Source: Burkholderia lata
Lineage (GTDB): Bacteria > Pseudomonadota > Gammaproteobacteria > Burkholderiales > Burkholderiaceae
NCBI RefSeq assembly: GCF_902499335.1
Contig: NZ_CABVQK010000002.1
Location: 1-64,000, forward strand
DNA: 64,000 bases
Direction of reading: 5' to 3'
Both the position numbers and the translations under genes were made by a program. Below, piece after piece: positions 11,428-21,978 of this stretch. The notes under the pieces are model-generated. The model saw nothing but the letters and a program-made list of their open reading frames with translations, had not been told where the DNA came from and searched no databases. How positions within the stretch are numbered: the first letter of the stretch is position 1; the number at the start of each line of letters is the position of its first letter.

Positions 11428-11924
11428 CGGGTGTACTGCTGAGCGACCGCTATCTGGCGCCGATGACGGATGCGGATCTCGACGAGGTCGTCGCGATCGA
11501 GCACGTCGCGTACGAATTCCCGTGGAGCCGCGGCAACTTCGAGGATTCGTTGCGCAACGGCTATCTGGGCGTGTGCCTGCGGCACGTGACGGGTTCGCTG
11601 GTCGGCTATTGCGTGCTGATGCCCGTGGTCGACGAGATGCACCTGCTGAACCTGTGCGTCGCGCCGGCGGCGCAGTGCGCGGGCGCGGGCCTGGCGCTGC
11701 TGCGCGAGGCCGTGCGCATTTCGCGCGCGGAAGGGCTCGACGGCGTGCTGCTCGAGGTGCGGCCGTCCAATCCGCGCGCGATTCATCTGTACGAGCGTTT
11801 CGGCTTCTTGACGATCGGCCGGCGCAAGAATTATTACCCGGCGAAGCATCGCAGCCGGGAGGACGCGATCGTGATGCGTCTGACGCTGAACAAGGACGAA
11901 GGGGACGCGCATGGCATGGGCTGA
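11424..11924 (+). CDS. rimI: Ribosomal protein bS18 N-alpha-acetyltransferase RimI
   Basis: A 166-residue GNAT enzyme expected to acetylate the N-terminus of ribosomal protein bS18. It shows the RimI layout: [17 protein letters not shown] as acetyl-CoA motif A, then [20 protein letters not shown] near the C-terminus. The start overlaps the tsaB stop (ATGA), and the end overlaps the next gene by 14 nt, indicating one tightly coupled operon. Another protein N-acetyltransferase specificity is possible; context favours RimI. Confidence 0.92.
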   Translation: MTGVLLSDRYLAPMTDADLDEVVAIEHVAYEFPWSRGNFEDSLRNGYLGVCLRHVTGSLVGYCVLMPVVDEMHLLNLCVAPAAQCAGAGLALLREAVRISRAEGLDGVLLEVRPSNPRAIHLYERFGFLTIGRRKNYYPAKHRSREDAIVMRLTLNKDEGDAHGMG

Positions 11925-12930
11925 AGCGGCGCTCGAGGAAATGGGCCTCGCGCAGATCTGGGTACGGCGCGGGCAAAGCGCGGATGAAGGCGTCGACGAG
12001 CGCGCGGCAGCCGAAGCGCCCGCCGCGGCGCAAACCGGCGCGGCGCACGCCGCACCGGCCGTCGCGACCGAGCGACCTGCGCGGATCGCGCGTACGCCGG
12101 TGCAGGACGAGGCGCCGCCGACAGTGGCGCGGAGCGGCGATGCTTCGCCGGCTCGCGAGCCGGTCGCTCCGTCAAGCCGTGTCGGCGGCGGCGATCGCGC
12201 ACCGGTCGCGTCGGCCGACACGATGCCGCCGATGGACGACATGCCGCCTGCCGGCCCCGACGATTTCGCGTGGTTCGATGCGGCGCCGCCGGGCGACCCC
12301 GTGCCGGCGGCCGAATCGCGTCCCGCCGGTACGCCGGTTGCCGCGCTCGACTGGGATGCGCTGGCCGCGCGCGTGGCCGACTGCACGCTGTGCCGGCTGT
12401 GCGAGAAGCGCACCAACACCGTGTTCGGCGTCGGCGACCGCGAAGCGGACTGGATGCTGATCGGCGAAGCGCCGGGAGAGAACGAGGACAAGCAGGGCGA
12501 GCCGTTCGTCGGCCAGGCCGGCAAGCTGCTCGACAACATGCTGCAGTCGCTGTCGCTCAAGCGTGGCGAGAACGTGTACATCGCGAACGTGATCAAGTGC
12601 CGGCCGCCCGGCAACCGCAACCCGGAGCCGGACGAGGTCGCGAGCTGCGAGCCGTATCTGCAGCGCCAGGTCGCGCTCGTGAAGCCGAAGCTGATCGTCG
12701 CGCTCGGCCGCTTCGCCGCGCAGACCCTGCTGAAGACGGACGCGAGCATTGCGTCGCTGCGCGGCCGCGTGCATGAGTACGAAGGCGTGCCGGTGATCGT
12801 GACCTACCACCCGGCGTACCTGTTGCGCAGCCTGCAGGACAAGTCGAAGGCGTGGGCCGACCTGTGCCTCGCGCGCGACACGTTCCGGCGCGCAGACGGC
12901 GCCGACGCGAACGGGCCGGCCGGACAATGA
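11911..12930 (+). CDS. Uracil-DNA glycosylase, family 4 (iron-sulfur), with long N-terminal extension
   Basis: Removes uracil from DNA to start base-excision repair. The catalytic part (about residues 150-325) has GEAPGENED (185-193), HPAYLLR (300-306) and four cysteines placed as in 4Fe-4S UDGs (C158, C161, C230, C246). Residues 20-145 are a low-complexity Ala/Pro/Arg-rich extension absent from minimal ~200-residue family members; residues 1-19 look like a short helix. It overlaps rimI by 14 nt and the next gene by ATGA. Family 4 assignment is firm; the extension's role is unknown. Confidence 0.92.
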   Translation: MAWAEAALEEMGLAQIWVRRGQSADEGVDERAAAEAPAAAQTGAAHAAPAVATERPARIARTPVQDEAPPTVARSGDASPAREPVAPSSRVGGGDRAPVASADTMPPMDDMPPAGPDDFAWFDAAPPGDPVPAAESRPAGTPVAALDWDALAARVADCTLCRLCEKRTNTVFGVGDREADWMLIGEAPGENEDKQGEPFVGQAGKLLDNMLQSLSLKRGENVYIANVIKCRPPGNRNPEPDEVASCEPYLQRQVALVKPKLIVALGRFAAQTLLKTDASIASLRGRVHEYEGVPVIVTYHPAYLLRSLQDKSKAWADLCLARDTFRRADGADANGPAGQ

Positions 12931-13892
12931 CGGCCGGCGCGGCGTTCGCATTCGTCGATACGCTGCACGACGTCGCGGTTCGGGATCTGGGCTGGCTGCT
13001 GGCCAGCCCGAGCCTGCTCACCGCGGTACCGGACGCGCCGCTTGCGCGCCCATGGCTGGATGCGGCCGGGCAGTCGGCCGTCGAAGCCTGGCTCGCCGCG
13101 CTCGATGCGCAGCCCGAGCCGCTGCATCGCGCGCTCGACGGGTTCCGGCCGACGCGGCTCGGCCGCTACGCCGAATGTCTGCTCGAGTATTTCCTGACGC
13201 ACGGGCCGGTGCTGCGGCTCGTCGCGGCCAATCTGCCGTTGCGCAGCAACGGCAAGACGCTCGGCGAAGTCGATTTTCTCGTCGATGCACCGGACGGACA
13301 GCGCCTGCACTGGGAACTCGCGGTGAAGTGCTACCTGTGCGCGCCGGTGCAAGCCGGCGCATCGCTTGCCGATTTCGTCGGCCCCAACCTCGTCGACCGG
13401 TTCGACCGCAAGCGCAGCCGGTTACTTGAGCACCAACTGCGGCTCGGCGATCGCGACGGGTTTGCGCGGCTCGGCTACGGCGCGCCGTCCGACGCGCAGA
13501 TGTTCATCAAGGGCTGGTTGTTCTATCCGTACGGCGCGCCGTTGCCGCCGGTGTCCGCGGAAATCGCGCCGGATCACCCGCACGGCTTCTGGCTGACGCA
13601 CGCGCAGTGGCCGGCGTGGGCGGCCGCGCAGCGTGCCGGCATCGCATGGAGCGTGTTGCCGCGGCTGGCGTGGTTGGCGCCGAGACGTGCTGCCGCCGAT
13701 ACCGGATTCGAACCCGAGCCGCTGGCGGCCGCTCTGGAGCTGCCGCCCGTGCTGACGGCGCGCGAAGCCCCCGCGTTGATCGGCATTCATGAAAAGGGCA
13801 GTGACGGCACGTGGCGCGAAACGGCGCGCGGCTTCGTCGTGCCGGACGACTGGCCGGTACGCGCACAGGCGTTCGCGGCGCAGGATCACTGA
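12927..13892 (+). CDS. DUF1853 family protein
   Basis: A 321-residue soluble protein that I recognise as DUF1853, a proteobacterial family of unknown function. Visible features are an N-terminal DLGWLLASPSLL segment and the central VDFLVDAPDGQRLHWELAVKC block. The latter has the D-(x)n-E-x-K look of a PD-(D/E)XK nuclease-like core, which I note only as a resemblance. The start overlaps the UDG stop (ATGA), placing it last in the tsaB-rimI-UDG operon. That context suggests translation or DNA repair, without proof. Confidence 0.75.
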   Translation: MTAGAAFAFVDTLHDVAVRDLGWLLASPSLLTAVPDAPLARPWLDAAGQSAVEAWLAALDAQPEPLHRALDGFRPTRLGRYAECLLEYFLTHGPVLRLVAANLPLRSNGKTLGEVDFLVDAPDGQRLHWELAVKCYLCAPVQAGASLADFVGPNLVDRFDRKRSRLLEHQLRLGDRDGFARLGYGAPSDAQMFIKGWLFYPYGAPLPPVSAEIAPDHPHGFWLTHAQWPAWAAAQRAGIAWSVLPRLAWLAPRRAAADTGFEPEPLAAALELPPVLTAREAPALIGIHEKGSDGTWRETARGFVVPDDWPVRAQAFAAQDH

Positions 13893-13910
13893 CGCCGCGT
13901 CACCCGGTGC

Positions 13911-14720
13911 TTACCACCAGCGATGGAAGTGATGGACAGGGCCGACGCCGTGGCCGACGTCGAGGCGGCCGCTCGCGGTGATCGCGCCGGTCAGGTAGGT
14001 CTTGGCTTCGCGCACCGCGCTTTCGAGGTCGGGCTGCTGAGGCAGCAGCGCGGCGATCGCCGACGACAGCGTGCAGCCGGTGCCGTGCGTGTTGCTGACC
14101 GGCACGCGTGCGCCGCCGAGCCGCACGGTGCGCGTCGCTTCGACGAGCCAGTCGGGGCTCGCGGACGCGTCGGGCAGGTGGCCGCCTTTCATCAGCACGG
14201 CGCGCGCGCCCGTCTGCAACAATGCCTGGCCTTGCCGGACCATGTCGTCTTCGGTGGTTGCGGGCACATCGTTAAGCAGCGCGGCCGCTTCGGGCAGGTT
14301 CGGCGTCACGACCGTCGCGAGCGGCAGCAGCGCATCGCGCAACGCGTCGACCGCATCGGGCGCGAGCAGCGCGTGCGAACTCTTCGAGATCATCACCGTG
14401 TCGAGCACGACGAAGCGCGGCGCGTAACGGCGCAGCGCGTCGGCGACCGCGTGCACGATCGCCGCATTCGCGAGCATCCCGATCTTGACCGCGTCGATGC
14501 GGATATCGCCGAACACCGCGTCGAGCTGCGCGGTCACGAATGCCGCGTCCGGCGCATGCACGCCCGTCACGCCACGCGTGTTCTGGGCGGTCAGCGCAGT
14601 GACCACGCTTGCGCCATACGCGCCGAGCGCGGAAAAGGTCTTCAGGTCGGCCTGGATGCCTGCGCCGCCGCCCGAATCGGAGCCGGCGATCGTCAGGATG
14701 TTGGGTATCGGGTGCGTCAT
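13911..14720 (-). CDS. thiD: Hydroxymethylpyrimidine/phosphomethylpyrimidine kinase
   Basis: Phosphorylates HMP and HMP-phosphate to HMP-pyrophosphate for thiamine synthesis. The 269-residue ribokinase-fold protein has the N-terminal [16 protein letters not shown] and the C-terminal anion-hole motif [12 protein letters not shown], in which the catalytic base normally lies. Length is typical. No other thiamine gene is adjacent; it converges with the DUF1853 gene 18 bp away and is followed upstream by lplT on the same strand. Confidence 0.95.
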   Translation of the reverse strand: MTHPIPNILTIAGSDSGGGAGIQADLKTFSALGAYGASVVTALTAQNTRGVTGVHAPDAAFVTAQLDAVFGDIRIDAVKIGMLANAAIVHAVADALRRYAPRFVVLDTVMISKSSHALLAPDAVDALRDALLPLATVVTPNLPEAAALLNDVPATTEDDMVRQGQALLQTGARAVLMKGGHLPDASASPDWLVEATRTVRLGGARVPVSNTHGTGCTLSSAIAALLPQQPDLESAVREAKTYLTGAITASGRLDVGHGVGPVHHFHRWW

Positions 14721-14778
14721 GAGGGCAACGCGCCGGTTCGAGGACCGGCGCCGGCGGACGGAAACGGGAAGTGTAGCG

Positions 14779-16086
14779 TCAGTGCCGCGATTCGCCGATC
14801 AGCGCGACCGAGTCGAACTGACGCTGGTTCGCCTGGTGGCGGCGCATCACGAGCCACATCGTCAGGCAGACGAACGTGCCGAACAGCACGATCACGACGC
14901 CGACCGGCACGTCGAGCCACACGAGCACCGCATACAGGCACAGCATCACGAGCACCGACAGGTTCTCGTTGAAGTTCTGCACCGCGATCGAGTGGCCGGC
15001 CGACAGCAGCACGTGGCCGCGATGCTGCAGCAGCGCGTTCATCGGAACGACGAAGTAGCCGGACAGCGCGCCGACGCACATCAGGAAGATGTACGCGATG
15101 ATCAGGTACACGGGCATGCGCAGGTGGCCGAAGTGCACGACCCAGTTCGACGGGAACAGGTCGCGCGTATAGAACGCCATCAGCATCACCGCGATGCCCA
15201 TGATGATGCCGACGGGCAGCACGGTCAGCGACTTCTTCAACGGGATCCGGGCGGCGGCGGCGATTGCGCCCGCCGCGACGCCGACGGCGACCACGGCCTG
15301 CAGGATCGCGCCTTCCGACAGCGACATGCCGAGCGACACTTCAGCCCACTTCAGCACGATGAACTGCAGCGTCGCGCCCGCGCCCCAGAACAGCGTCGTG
15401 ACCGCGAGCGAGATCTGGCCGAGCTTGTCGCGCCACAGCACCATGAAGCAGTCGGCGAAATCGGTGAGGAGCTTGACCGGGCCGCGTTCCTGCTTCGGGT
15501 AGCGGGCGCCGGTATCGGGAATGCGCAGGTTGAACAGCGCGGCGATCACGTAGATCGCCATGATGATCGCCATCGCCGCTTCGGCGGGCGTGCTGATCCA
15601 GGCGGGTGTGTGCGCGATCACGTGCGACGCGATGTGCGGGCTGATCAGCGCACCGCCGAGCACGGTGCCGAGGATGATCGAGCTGACGGTCGTGCCTTCG
15701 ATCCAGCCGTTCGCCGCGACCAGCCGGTCGGCCGGCAGCAGCTCGGTGAGGATGCCGTATTTCGCGGGCGAGTAGGCCGCCGCGCCGAAGCCGACGATCC
15801 CGTACGCGATCAGCGGGTGGGCGCCGATCAGCATGATCATGCAGCCGACGACCTTGATCGAGTTGGTGATGAACATCACGCGGCCCTTCGGGCGCGAATC
15901 CGCGAAGGCGCCGACATAGGCCGCCAGCACCACATAGGACAACACGAAGAACAGCTTCAACAGCGGTGTCATCCAGTTGGGCGCGTGGAGGTCTTTCAGC
16001 AGGGCGATGGCGGCGATGAGAAGCGCATTGTCGGCCAGCGACGAGAAAAACTGCGCGGCCATGATGGTGTAAAAACCTTTTTTCAT
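14779..16086 (-). CDS. lplT: Lysophospholipid transporter, major facilitator superfamily (LplT-like)
   Basis: An inner-membrane MFS transporter of 435 residues with about 12 hydrophobic segments. The N-terminus ([20 protein letters not shown]) and the [13 protein letters not shown] loop match the LplT family, which flips lysophosphatidylethanolamine inward for re-acylation. In E. coli lplT is joined to the acyltransferase gene aas; no aas lies here, so the partner would be elsewhere. It is divergent from alr across 218 bp. Confidence 0.85.
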   Translation of the reverse strand: MKKGFYTIMAAQFFSSLADNALLIAAIALLKDLHAPNWMTPLLKLFFVLSYVVLAAYVGAFADSRPKGRVMFITNSIKVVGCMIMLIGAHPLIAYGIVGFGAAAYSPAKYGILTELLPADRLVAANGWIEGTTVSSIILGTVLGGALISPHIASHVIAHTPAWISTPAEAAMAIIMAIYVIAALFNLRIPDTGARYPKQERGPVKLLTDFADCFMVLWRDKLGQISLAVTTLFWGAGATLQFIVLKWAEVSLGMSLSEGAILQAVVAVGVAAGAIAAAARIPLKKSLTVLPVGIIMGIAVMLMAFYTRDLFPSNWVVHFGHLRMPVYLIIAYIFLMCVGALSGYFVVPMNALLQHRGHVLLSAGHSIAVQNFNENLSVLVMLCLYAVLVWLDVPVGVVIVLFGTFVCLTMWLVMRRHQANQRQFDSVALIGESRH

Positions 16087-16304
16087 CTGATGCGATGCTT
16101 TCGTCGCTGCGGCAGGGCCGCGTAGGCCGCCTGGTATGCGATCGGCTTATTCCGTTCGAAATGGGTTGTGCGCACGGCTTTATAACATGAAAATACGCCA
16201 ATTCGGACTAGCAAGATTCCCCGATCGTTCCGCAAATTGTCGGCTTCAGTGCTCAAAAGGCGCGGTAAGCTGATGATTCGCAAGCGTCTTTACGTAAATT
16301 TCCC

Positions 16305-17375
16305 ATGCCGCGCCCGATCTCCGCCACCATCCATACCGCCGCTCTCGCGAACAATCTCTCCGTCGTCCGCCGCTTTGCCGGCCCGTCCAAGGTCTGGGCG
16401 GTCGTCAAGGCCAACGCGTACGGTCACGGTCTCGCGCGTGCGTTTCCCGGCCTGCGCGGCACCGACGGCTTCGGCCTGCTCGACCTCGACGAGGCCGTCA
16501 AGCTGCGTGAGCTCGGCTGGGCCGGCCCGATCCTGCTGCTCGAAGGGTTCTTCCGCTCGACCGACATCGACGTGATCGACCGCTACAGCCTGACGACGAC
16601 CGTCCACAATGACGAGCAGATGCGGATGCTGGAAACGGCGCGGCTGTCGAAGCCCGTCAACGTGCAGCTCAAGATGAACAGCGGGATGAACCGGCTCGGC
16701 TACCTGCCGGAAAAATACCGCGCCGCATGGGAGCGTGCCCGCGCGTGCCCCGGCATCGGCCAGATCACGTTGATGACCCATTTTTCGGATGCCGACAACG
16801 AGCGCGGCGTCGCCGAGCAGCTCGCGACGTTCGAGCGCGGCGCGGAAAACATCGCCGGCGCGCGCAGCCTCGCGAATTCCGCGGCCGTGCTGTGGCATCC
16901 GGCTACGCACTTCGACTGGGTGCGCCCGGGGATCGTGCTGTACGGCGCGTCGCCGTCCGGGCTGTCGTCCGACATCGCCGATACCGGGCTGAAGCCTGCG
17001 ATGACGCTCGCGTCCGAGCTGATCGCGGTGCAGACGATCGGGAAGGGGCAGGCCATCGGCTATGGCTCGACGTTCTCCGCGCAGGCGCCGATGCGGATCG
17101 GCGTGGTCGCGTGCGGCTACGCGGACGGCTATCCGCGGGTCGCGCCCGAAGGCACGCCCGTGATCGTCGACGGCATCCGTACGCGGATCGTCGGCCGCGT
17201 ATCGATGGACATGATTACCGTCGACCTGACCCCGTGCCCGCAGGCCGGCGTCGGCGCGCGCGTCGAGCTATGGGGCAATGCCCTGCCGATCGACGACGTC
17301 GCCCGCCATTGCGGCACGATCGGTTACGAGCTGATGTGTGCGGTCGCCGGCCGCGTGCCCGTGCGCGCGGAATAA
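16305..17375 (+). CDS. alr: Alanine racemase
   Basis: Interconverts L- and D-alanine with PLP, supplying D-Ala for peptidoglycan. The 356-residue protein carries the PLP-lysine motif [10 protein letters not shown] (K35 near the N-terminus of the barrel) and the C-terminal domain segment [13 protein letters not shown], which contributes to the partner active site. Length matches Alr/DadX. It lies 11 bp upstream of radA, so the two are probably co-transcribed. Whether it is the anabolic or catabolic racemase cannot be decided from sequence. Confidence 0.95.
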   Translation: MPRPISATIHTAALANNLSVVRRFAGPSKVWAVVKANAYGHGLARAFPGLRGTDGFGLLDLDEAVKLRELGWAGPILLLEGFFRSTDIDVIDRYSLTTTVHNDEQMRMLETARLSKPVNVQLKMNSGMNRLGYLPEKYRAAWERARACPGIGQITLMTHFSDADNERGVAEQLATFERGAENIAGARSLANSAAVLWHPATHFDWVRPGIVLYGASPSGLSSDIADTGLKPAMTLASELIAVQTIGKGQAIGYGSTFSAQAPMRIGVVACGYADGYPRVAPEGTPVIVDGIRTRIVGRVSMDMITVDLTPCPQAGVGARVELWGNALPIDDVARHCGTIGYELMCAVAGRVPVRAE

Positions 17376-17386
17376 GGGCGTCGCGC

Positions 17387-18763
17387 GTGGCCAAACAGAA
17401 AACCGTATACGTCTGCAGCGAGTGCGGCGGACAGACCCCGAAGTGGCAGGGCCAATGCCCGTCGTGCCAGGCCTGGAACACGCTGGTTGAATCGGTCGCC
17501 GAGGCGCCCGCAGCCCATCGTTTCCAGTCGCTCGCTAAGCGGGCGCCCGTCCAGCGTCTCGTCGACATCGAAGCGGCCGACGTGCCGCGCTTCTCGACCG
17601 GCATCGGTGAATTCGACCGCGTGCTCGGCGGCGGGCTCGTGCCGGGCGGCGTCGTGCTGATCGGCGGCGACCCGGGCATCGGCAAGTCGACGCTGCTGCT
17701 GCAGTCGCTCGCCGACATCGCGAGCGAGCGGCGCGCGCTCTATATCAGCGGCGAGGAATCGGCCGCGCAGATCGCGTTGCGCGCGCAACGGCTTGCGCTG
17801 CTCGACGGCGGGGCGCCGGCGGATGAACTGAAGCTGCTCGCCGAGATCCAGCTCGAGAAGATCCAGGCCGCGATCGACGCGGAACGGCCGGACGTGGCCG
17901 TCATCGATTCGATCCAGACCGTCTATTCGGAGGCGCTCACGTCGGCGCCGGGTTCCGTCGCGCAGGTGCGCGAGTGCGCGGCGCAGCTCACGCGCATCGC
18001 GAAGCAGTCGGGCACCGCGATCATCATGGTCGGGCACGTGACGAAGGAGGGCAACCTGGCCGGCCCGCGCGTGCTCGAGCACATCGTCGACACGGTGCTG
18101 TACTTCGAAGGCGACACGCATTCGTCGTTCCGGCTCGTACGCGCGTTCAAGAACCGCTTCGGTGCGGTCAACGAGCTCGGCGTGTTCGCGATGACCGAGC
18201 GCGGGCTGCGCGGTGTCGCGAATCCGTCCGCGCTGTTCCTGTCGCAGCACGAGCAGGTCGTGCCCGGCTCGTGCGTGCTCGTCACGCAGGAAGGCACGCG
18301 CCCACTGCTCGTCGAAGTCCAGGCGCTCGTCGATACGGCGCACGTGCCGAACCCGCGCCGGCTCGCGGTCGGCCTCGAGCAGAACCGGCTCGCGATGCTG
18401 CTCGCGGTGCTGCACCGGCATGCGGGCATCGCGTGCTTCGATCAGGACGTGTTCCTCAATGCCGTGGGTGGCGTGAAGATCACCGAGCCGGCCGCCGACC
18501 TCGCGGTGCTGCTGGCGATCCATTCGTCGATGCGCAACAAGGCGCTGCCGAAAGGGCTGATCGTGTTCGGCGAAGTGGGGCTGGCGGGCGAGATCCGGCC
18601 GTCCCCGCGCGGGCAGGAGCGGTTGCGCGAAGCGGCGAAGCTCGGTTTCACGTCCGCGCTGATTCCGAAGGCGAATGCGCCGAAGCAGCCGATCGAAGGG
18701 CTGAACGTGATGGCGGTCGATCGGCTCGAACAGGCGATCGACCGCGTGCGCGATCTCGAGTGA
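17387..18763 (+). CDS. radA: DNA repair protein RadA
   Basis: A RecA-like ATPase and helicase that drives branch migration during recombination. The 458-residue protein has, in order, a zinc finger (C10, C13, C24, C27), Walker A GDPGIGKST (94-102), the RadA-specific FKNRFG motif and a C-terminal Lon-protease-like domain (about 330-450). I use the GTG at 17387 because it gives the canonical N-terminus KQKTVYVCSECG; the frame is open far upstream within alr. It sits 11 bp after alr. Confidence 0.96.
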   Translation: MAKQKTVYVCSECGGQTPKWQGQCPSCQAWNTLVESVAEAPAAHRFQSLAKRAPVQRLVDIEAADVPRFSTGIGEFDRVLGGGLVPGGVVLIGGDPGIGKSTLLLQSLADIASERRALYISGEESAAQIALRAQRLALLDGGAPADELKLLAEIQLEKIQAAIDAERPDVAVIDSIQTVYSEALTSAPGSVAQVRECAAQLTRIAKQSGTAIIMVGHVTKEGNLAGPRVLEHIVDTVLYFEGDTHSSFRLVRAFKNRFGAVNELGVFAMTERGLRGVANPSALFLSQHEQVVPGSCVLVTQEGTRPLLVEVQALVDTAHVPNPRRLAVGLEQNRLAMLLAVLHRHAGIACFDQDVFLNAVGGVKITEPAADLAVLLAIHSSMRNKALPKGLIVFGEVGLAGEIRPSPRGQERLREAAKLGFTSALIPKANAPKQPIEGLNVMAVDRLEQAIDRVRDLE

Positions 18764-18909
18764 CCGGCCCGGCAGGCGCCCGGGCCAAGCGCGCGGGCGA
18801 TCTGTCGCGTAATTCGTTGTAAAGAATATGTAGGGTTCTGTAACCCGCCGGACATTGCTTTTCCCTATCCTTTGCCGGATTGTCGAACCGCGCAATGCGA
18901 AGGGAACCT

Positions 18910-19176
18910 ATGTTGAAATCGTATGGGGAAGCGCCGAGCGGACGCCTTTACAACCTGCGTGGCTGCCGCGTGTCGGAGCCGATTCGCCAGCCCTGGGGCG
19001 GCGGATGCCGGATCGTCGAGTGGATCGACGAAGAGGGGCGCTTGGCGCGCAAGGTCGTGTCCGAGGACGTGACCGAAGCGGAAGTCGCTGCCGCGATCCG
19101 GCGGCCGACCGAAGGGCGCCGGCACCTTATGGGCGACGACGAACAGATGCCGCGCGACACGTTGCCGCGCCGCTGA
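18910..19176 (+). CDS. Small hypothetical protein (possibly DUF2866)
   Basis: An 88-residue protein without a signal peptide or membrane segment. It starts MLKSYGEAPSGRLYNLRGCR and has a charged middle (EWIDEEGRLARKVVSEDVTE). The start at 18910 follows a GAAGGGA Shine-Dalgarno; an in-frame ATG at 18880 is less likely. From memory it resembles DUF2866, a family I associate with Burkholderia; I could not check this. It stands alone between radA and a hairpin at 19221-19242. No function can be proposed. Confidence 0.7.
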   Translation: MLKSYGEAPSGRLYNLRGCRVSEPIRQPWGGGCRIVEWIDEEGRLARKVVSEDVTEAEVAAAIRRPTEGRRHLMGDDEQMPRDTLPRR

Positions 19177-19220
19177 GCCGGTGGCTTGGCGAATCGGGTG
19201 ACTGCGGTAATGAATGAACA

Positions 19221-19242
19221 GGCCGGGCTCTAGCGCCCGGCC
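19221..19242. terminator. Hairpin between convergent genes, likely terminator
   Basis: GGCCGGGC (19221-19228) and GCCCGGCC (19235-19242) form an 8-bp stem with a 6-nt loop. There is only a weak T-tract on either side, so it may be a poor intrinsic terminator between the small orphan gene and the convergent ABC-F gene. Confidence 0.45.
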
Positions 19243-19370
19243 TTGCCGTATCTGGGCCCGCAAAGGGCCCGATGGGCTGTCGAGGTGCCGCGATACCAGG
19301 GTACCGCTGCCCCGAGGCAGCCGGCACGCCGGGCTGGCTGGCGTATCGGCCGGCCGCGGCGCGACGGCGG

Positions 19371-21302
19371 TCAGCCGATCTGCTCGAGCTCTTCGTGCGC
19401 GGCGAGCCAGTCGGCCTCGACCGTTTCGAGACGCGTGTTGACGTCCCCGAGCTTGCGGATCGCGTCGGTCAGTTCGGTCTTGCGCTCCGCTTCGTAGCTC
19501 GCCGGATCGGCGACGAATGCGTCGAGGCGCGCCTTCTCCGCGTGCAGCGTCTCCATTTCCTTTTCGAGCTTCGTGATGCGCGTCTGCAGCGGTTTCTTCA
19601 ACACGGACAGGCGCTGCCGCTCCTCGGCGGCCTGACGCTTCTGGTCCTTGCGGTTGGCCGCGGCGCCCGCGCCCGGCGAAGCTGCGCTGTCGGCCTTCGC
19701 GGCCGCGCGCTGTTCGGCCGCGTGCTGCAGCAGCCAGTCGCGGTAGTCGTCGAGGTCGCCGTCGAACGGCTGCAGACGGTGCTTCGCAACCAGCATGAAC
19801 TGGTCGGTCGTCGCGCGCAGCAGATGGCGGTCGTGCGAGACGAGGATCAGCGTGCCTTCGAACTGCGCGAGCGCCATCGTCAGCGCATGGCGCGTTTCGA
19901 GGTCGAGGTGGTTGGTCGGTTCGTCGAGCAGCAGCAGGTTCGGCTTCTGCCAGATGATCAGCGCGAGCGCGAGGCGAGCCTTTTCACCGCCGGAAAACGG
20001 CCCGACCGGGGTGGTCGCCATGTCGCCCGAGAAGTTGAAGCCGCCGAGGAAGTCGCGCAGTTCCTGCTCGCGCGTGTCGGGCGCGAGCCGCGCCAGATGC
20101 GCGAGCGGAGAATCGTCCTCGCGCAGCGTTTCGAGCTGGTGCTGTGCGAAATATCCGATCGTCAGCCCCTTGCCGTCGCGGACATGCCCCGACAGCGGCG
20201 CGAGCGTGCCGGCCAGCGTCTTGATCAGCGTCGACTTGCCCTGGCCGTTCGCGCCGAGCAGGCCGATGCGCTGGCCATTCTGGATCGACAGCGCGACCCG
20301 CTCGACGATCGGGATTTCCGCTCCGCCGTCGGCGTGGTAGCCGCAGCGGACGTCTTCCATCACCATCATCGGGTTCGGCGCGGCATCGGGCGTGCGGAAT
20401 TCGAACGTGAACGGCGACGCGATGTGCGCGGGCGCGATCAGCTCCATCTTCTCGAGCGCCTTCATCCGGCTCTGCGCCTGCTTGGCCTTGGTGGCCTTGG
20501 CCTTGAAGCGGTCGACGAAGCTCTGCAGGTGCTCGATCGTCTTCTGCTGCTTTTCGTAGGCGCTTTGCTGCAGCGCCAGTTGCTGCGCGCGCAGCACTTC
20601 GAACTGCGAGTAATTGCCGCCGTAGCGCTTCACCTGGCGGTTTTCCAGGTGCAGCGTGACGTTGCAGATCGAATCGAGGAACTCGCGGTCGTGCGAAATC
20701 ACGACGAGCGTGCCGGGGTAGCGGTGCAGCCAGTCTTCGAGCCAGACGATCGCGTCGAGGTCGAGGTGGTTCGTCGGTTCGTCGAGCAGCAGCAGGTCGG
20801 AACGGCACATCAGCGCTTGCGCAAGATTCAGGCGCATGCGCCAGCCGCCGGAGAAGCTGGCGACGGATTCGCGCGTTTGCTCGAGCGTAAAGCCGAGGCC
20901 GAGCAGCAGCGCCTCGGCACGGGCGGGCGCGGTGTAGCCGTCGGCGTCGGCGAACGCCGCGTGCGCGTCGGCTTCGGCGGCGCCGTCATGCGCGGCGGAC
21001 GCAGCGGCGATGCGCGCCTCGATCTCGCGCAGCGCGGCGTCGCCGTCGAGCGTGTAGTCGAGCGCGGAGCGATCGACCGCGGGCGTTTCCTGCGACACAT
21101 GGGCGATCCGCCAAGACGGCGGCATCGAGAAATCGCCGCCGTCCGAGTGCAGCTCGCCGCGCAGGACCGAGAACAGGGTCGACTTGCCGGCGCCGTTCGC
21201 GCCGATCAGGCCGGCTTTCTCGCCGGGATTGAGCACAAAGGAGGTCGACTCGAACAGCGGCTTGGTGCCGCGCGCAAGGCTGAACTGATTGAAACGGATC
21301 AC
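19371..21302 (-). CDS. ABC-F family ATPase (YheS-like)
   Basis: A cytoplasmic tandem-ATPase ABC-F protein of 643 residues without membrane segments, expected to bind ribosomes. Walker A motifs GANGAGKST (from residue 35) and GANGQGKST, signatures FSGGWRMRL and FSGGEKARL, and two [14 protein letters not shown] boxes are visible. Between the domains is the charged linker ([20 protein letters not shown]) typical of ABC-F factors. A charged coiled-coil tail follows the second ATPase. Length and N-terminus ([18 protein letters not shown]) fit YheS best. It is divergent from glutathione peroxidase. Confidence 0.92.
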   Translation of the reverse strand: MIRFNQFSLARGTKPLFESTSFVLNPGEKAGLIGANGAGKSTLFSVLRGELHSDGGDFSMPPSWRIAHVSQETPAVDRSALDYTLDGDAALREIEARIAAASAAHDGAAEADAHAAFADADGYTAPARAEALLLGLGFTLEQTRESVASFSGGWRMRLNLAQALMCRSDLLLLDEPTNHLDLDAIVWLEDWLHRYPGTLVVISHDREFLDSICNVTLHLENRQVKRYGGNYSQFEVLRAQQLALQQSAYEKQQKTIEHLQSFVDRFKAKATKAKQAQSRMKALEKMELIAPAHIASPFTFEFRTPDAAPNPMMVMEDVRCGYHADGGAEIPIVERVALSIQNGQRIGLLGANGQGKSTLIKTLAGTLAPLSGHVRDGKGLTIGYFAQHQLETLREDDSPLAHLARLAPDTREQELRDFLGGFNFSGDMATTPVGPFSGGEKARLALALIIWQKPNLLLLDEPTNHLDLETRHALTMALAQFEGTLILVSHDRHLLRATTDQFMLVAKHRLQPFDGDLDDYRDWLLQHAAEQRAAAKADSAASPGAGAAANRKDQKRQAAEERQRLSVLKKPLQTRITKLEKEMETLHAEKARLDAFVADPASYEAERKTELTDAIRKLGDVNTRLETVEADWLAAHEELEQIG

Positions 21303-21438
21303 GGCGGAAATGACTGGCCAAAACCGCTATTCTAGACTGCGCGCCGCTCGCGCCGGGTATTGGCCGTTCGGCGGATGCCGCAATGGGGCAATTTCGCCTA
21401 GACTCCACGTCGATCCGGTTTCGTTAAAGGAGTGCCCG

Positions 21439-21918
21439 ATGTCCACCCTGTATTCGTTCAGCGCAGAGACGCTTGCCGGCGCGCCGGCCTCGCTCGACGC
21501 GTATCGCGGCAAGGTGCTGCTGATCGTCAACACCGCGAGCGAGTGTGGTTTCACGCCGCAGTACGCGGGCCTGCAGAAGCTGTACGACCAGTACGCGGCG
21601 CGCGGCTTCTATGTGCTCGGCTTCCCGTGCAACCAGTTCGGCAAGCAGGAGCCCGGCGACGCCGCGCAGATCGGCACGTTCTGCGAGCGCAATTACGGCG
21701 TCACGTTCCCGATGTTCGCGAAGATCGACGTGAAGGGCGACCATGCGCATCCGCTGTACCGCTACCTGACCGACGAGGCGCCCGGCATCCTCGGCCTCAA
21801 GGCGATCAAGTGGAATTTCACGAAATTCCTGGTCGATCGCGAAGGGCGCATCGTCAAGCGCTACGCGCCGTCGACCAAGCCGGACGAAATCGCCGCGGAT
21901 ATCGACAAGCTGCTGTGA
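21439..21918 (+). CDS. Glutathione peroxidase-like thiol peroxidase
   Basis: Reduces hydrogen and organic peroxides. The 159-residue protein has peroxidatic C36 in [10 protein letters not shown], the [11 protein letters not shown] block (62-72) and WNF (125-127), completing the Cys-Gln-Trp-Asn catalytic tetrad. C82 lies where the resolving cysteine of thioredoxin-dependent members is found, so thioredoxin may be the true reductant. The start at 21439 has AAAGGAG upstream; the open frame back to 21289 is not supported. No selenocysteine (TGA) is present at the active site. Confidence 0.93.
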   Translation: MSTLYSFSAETLAGAPASLDAYRGKVLLIVNTASECGFTPQYAGLQKLYDQYAARGFYVLGFPCNQFGKQEPGDAAQIGTFCERNYGVTFPMFAKIDVKGDHAHPLYRYLTDEAPGILGLKAIKWNFTKFLVDREGRIVKRYAPSTKPDEIAADIDKLL

Positions 21919-21978
21919 CGGCTGCCGGTGGCGTTCGCGGCGCCGGTGCGGATCGCACGGGCGCCGTCGTCCCGGCCG

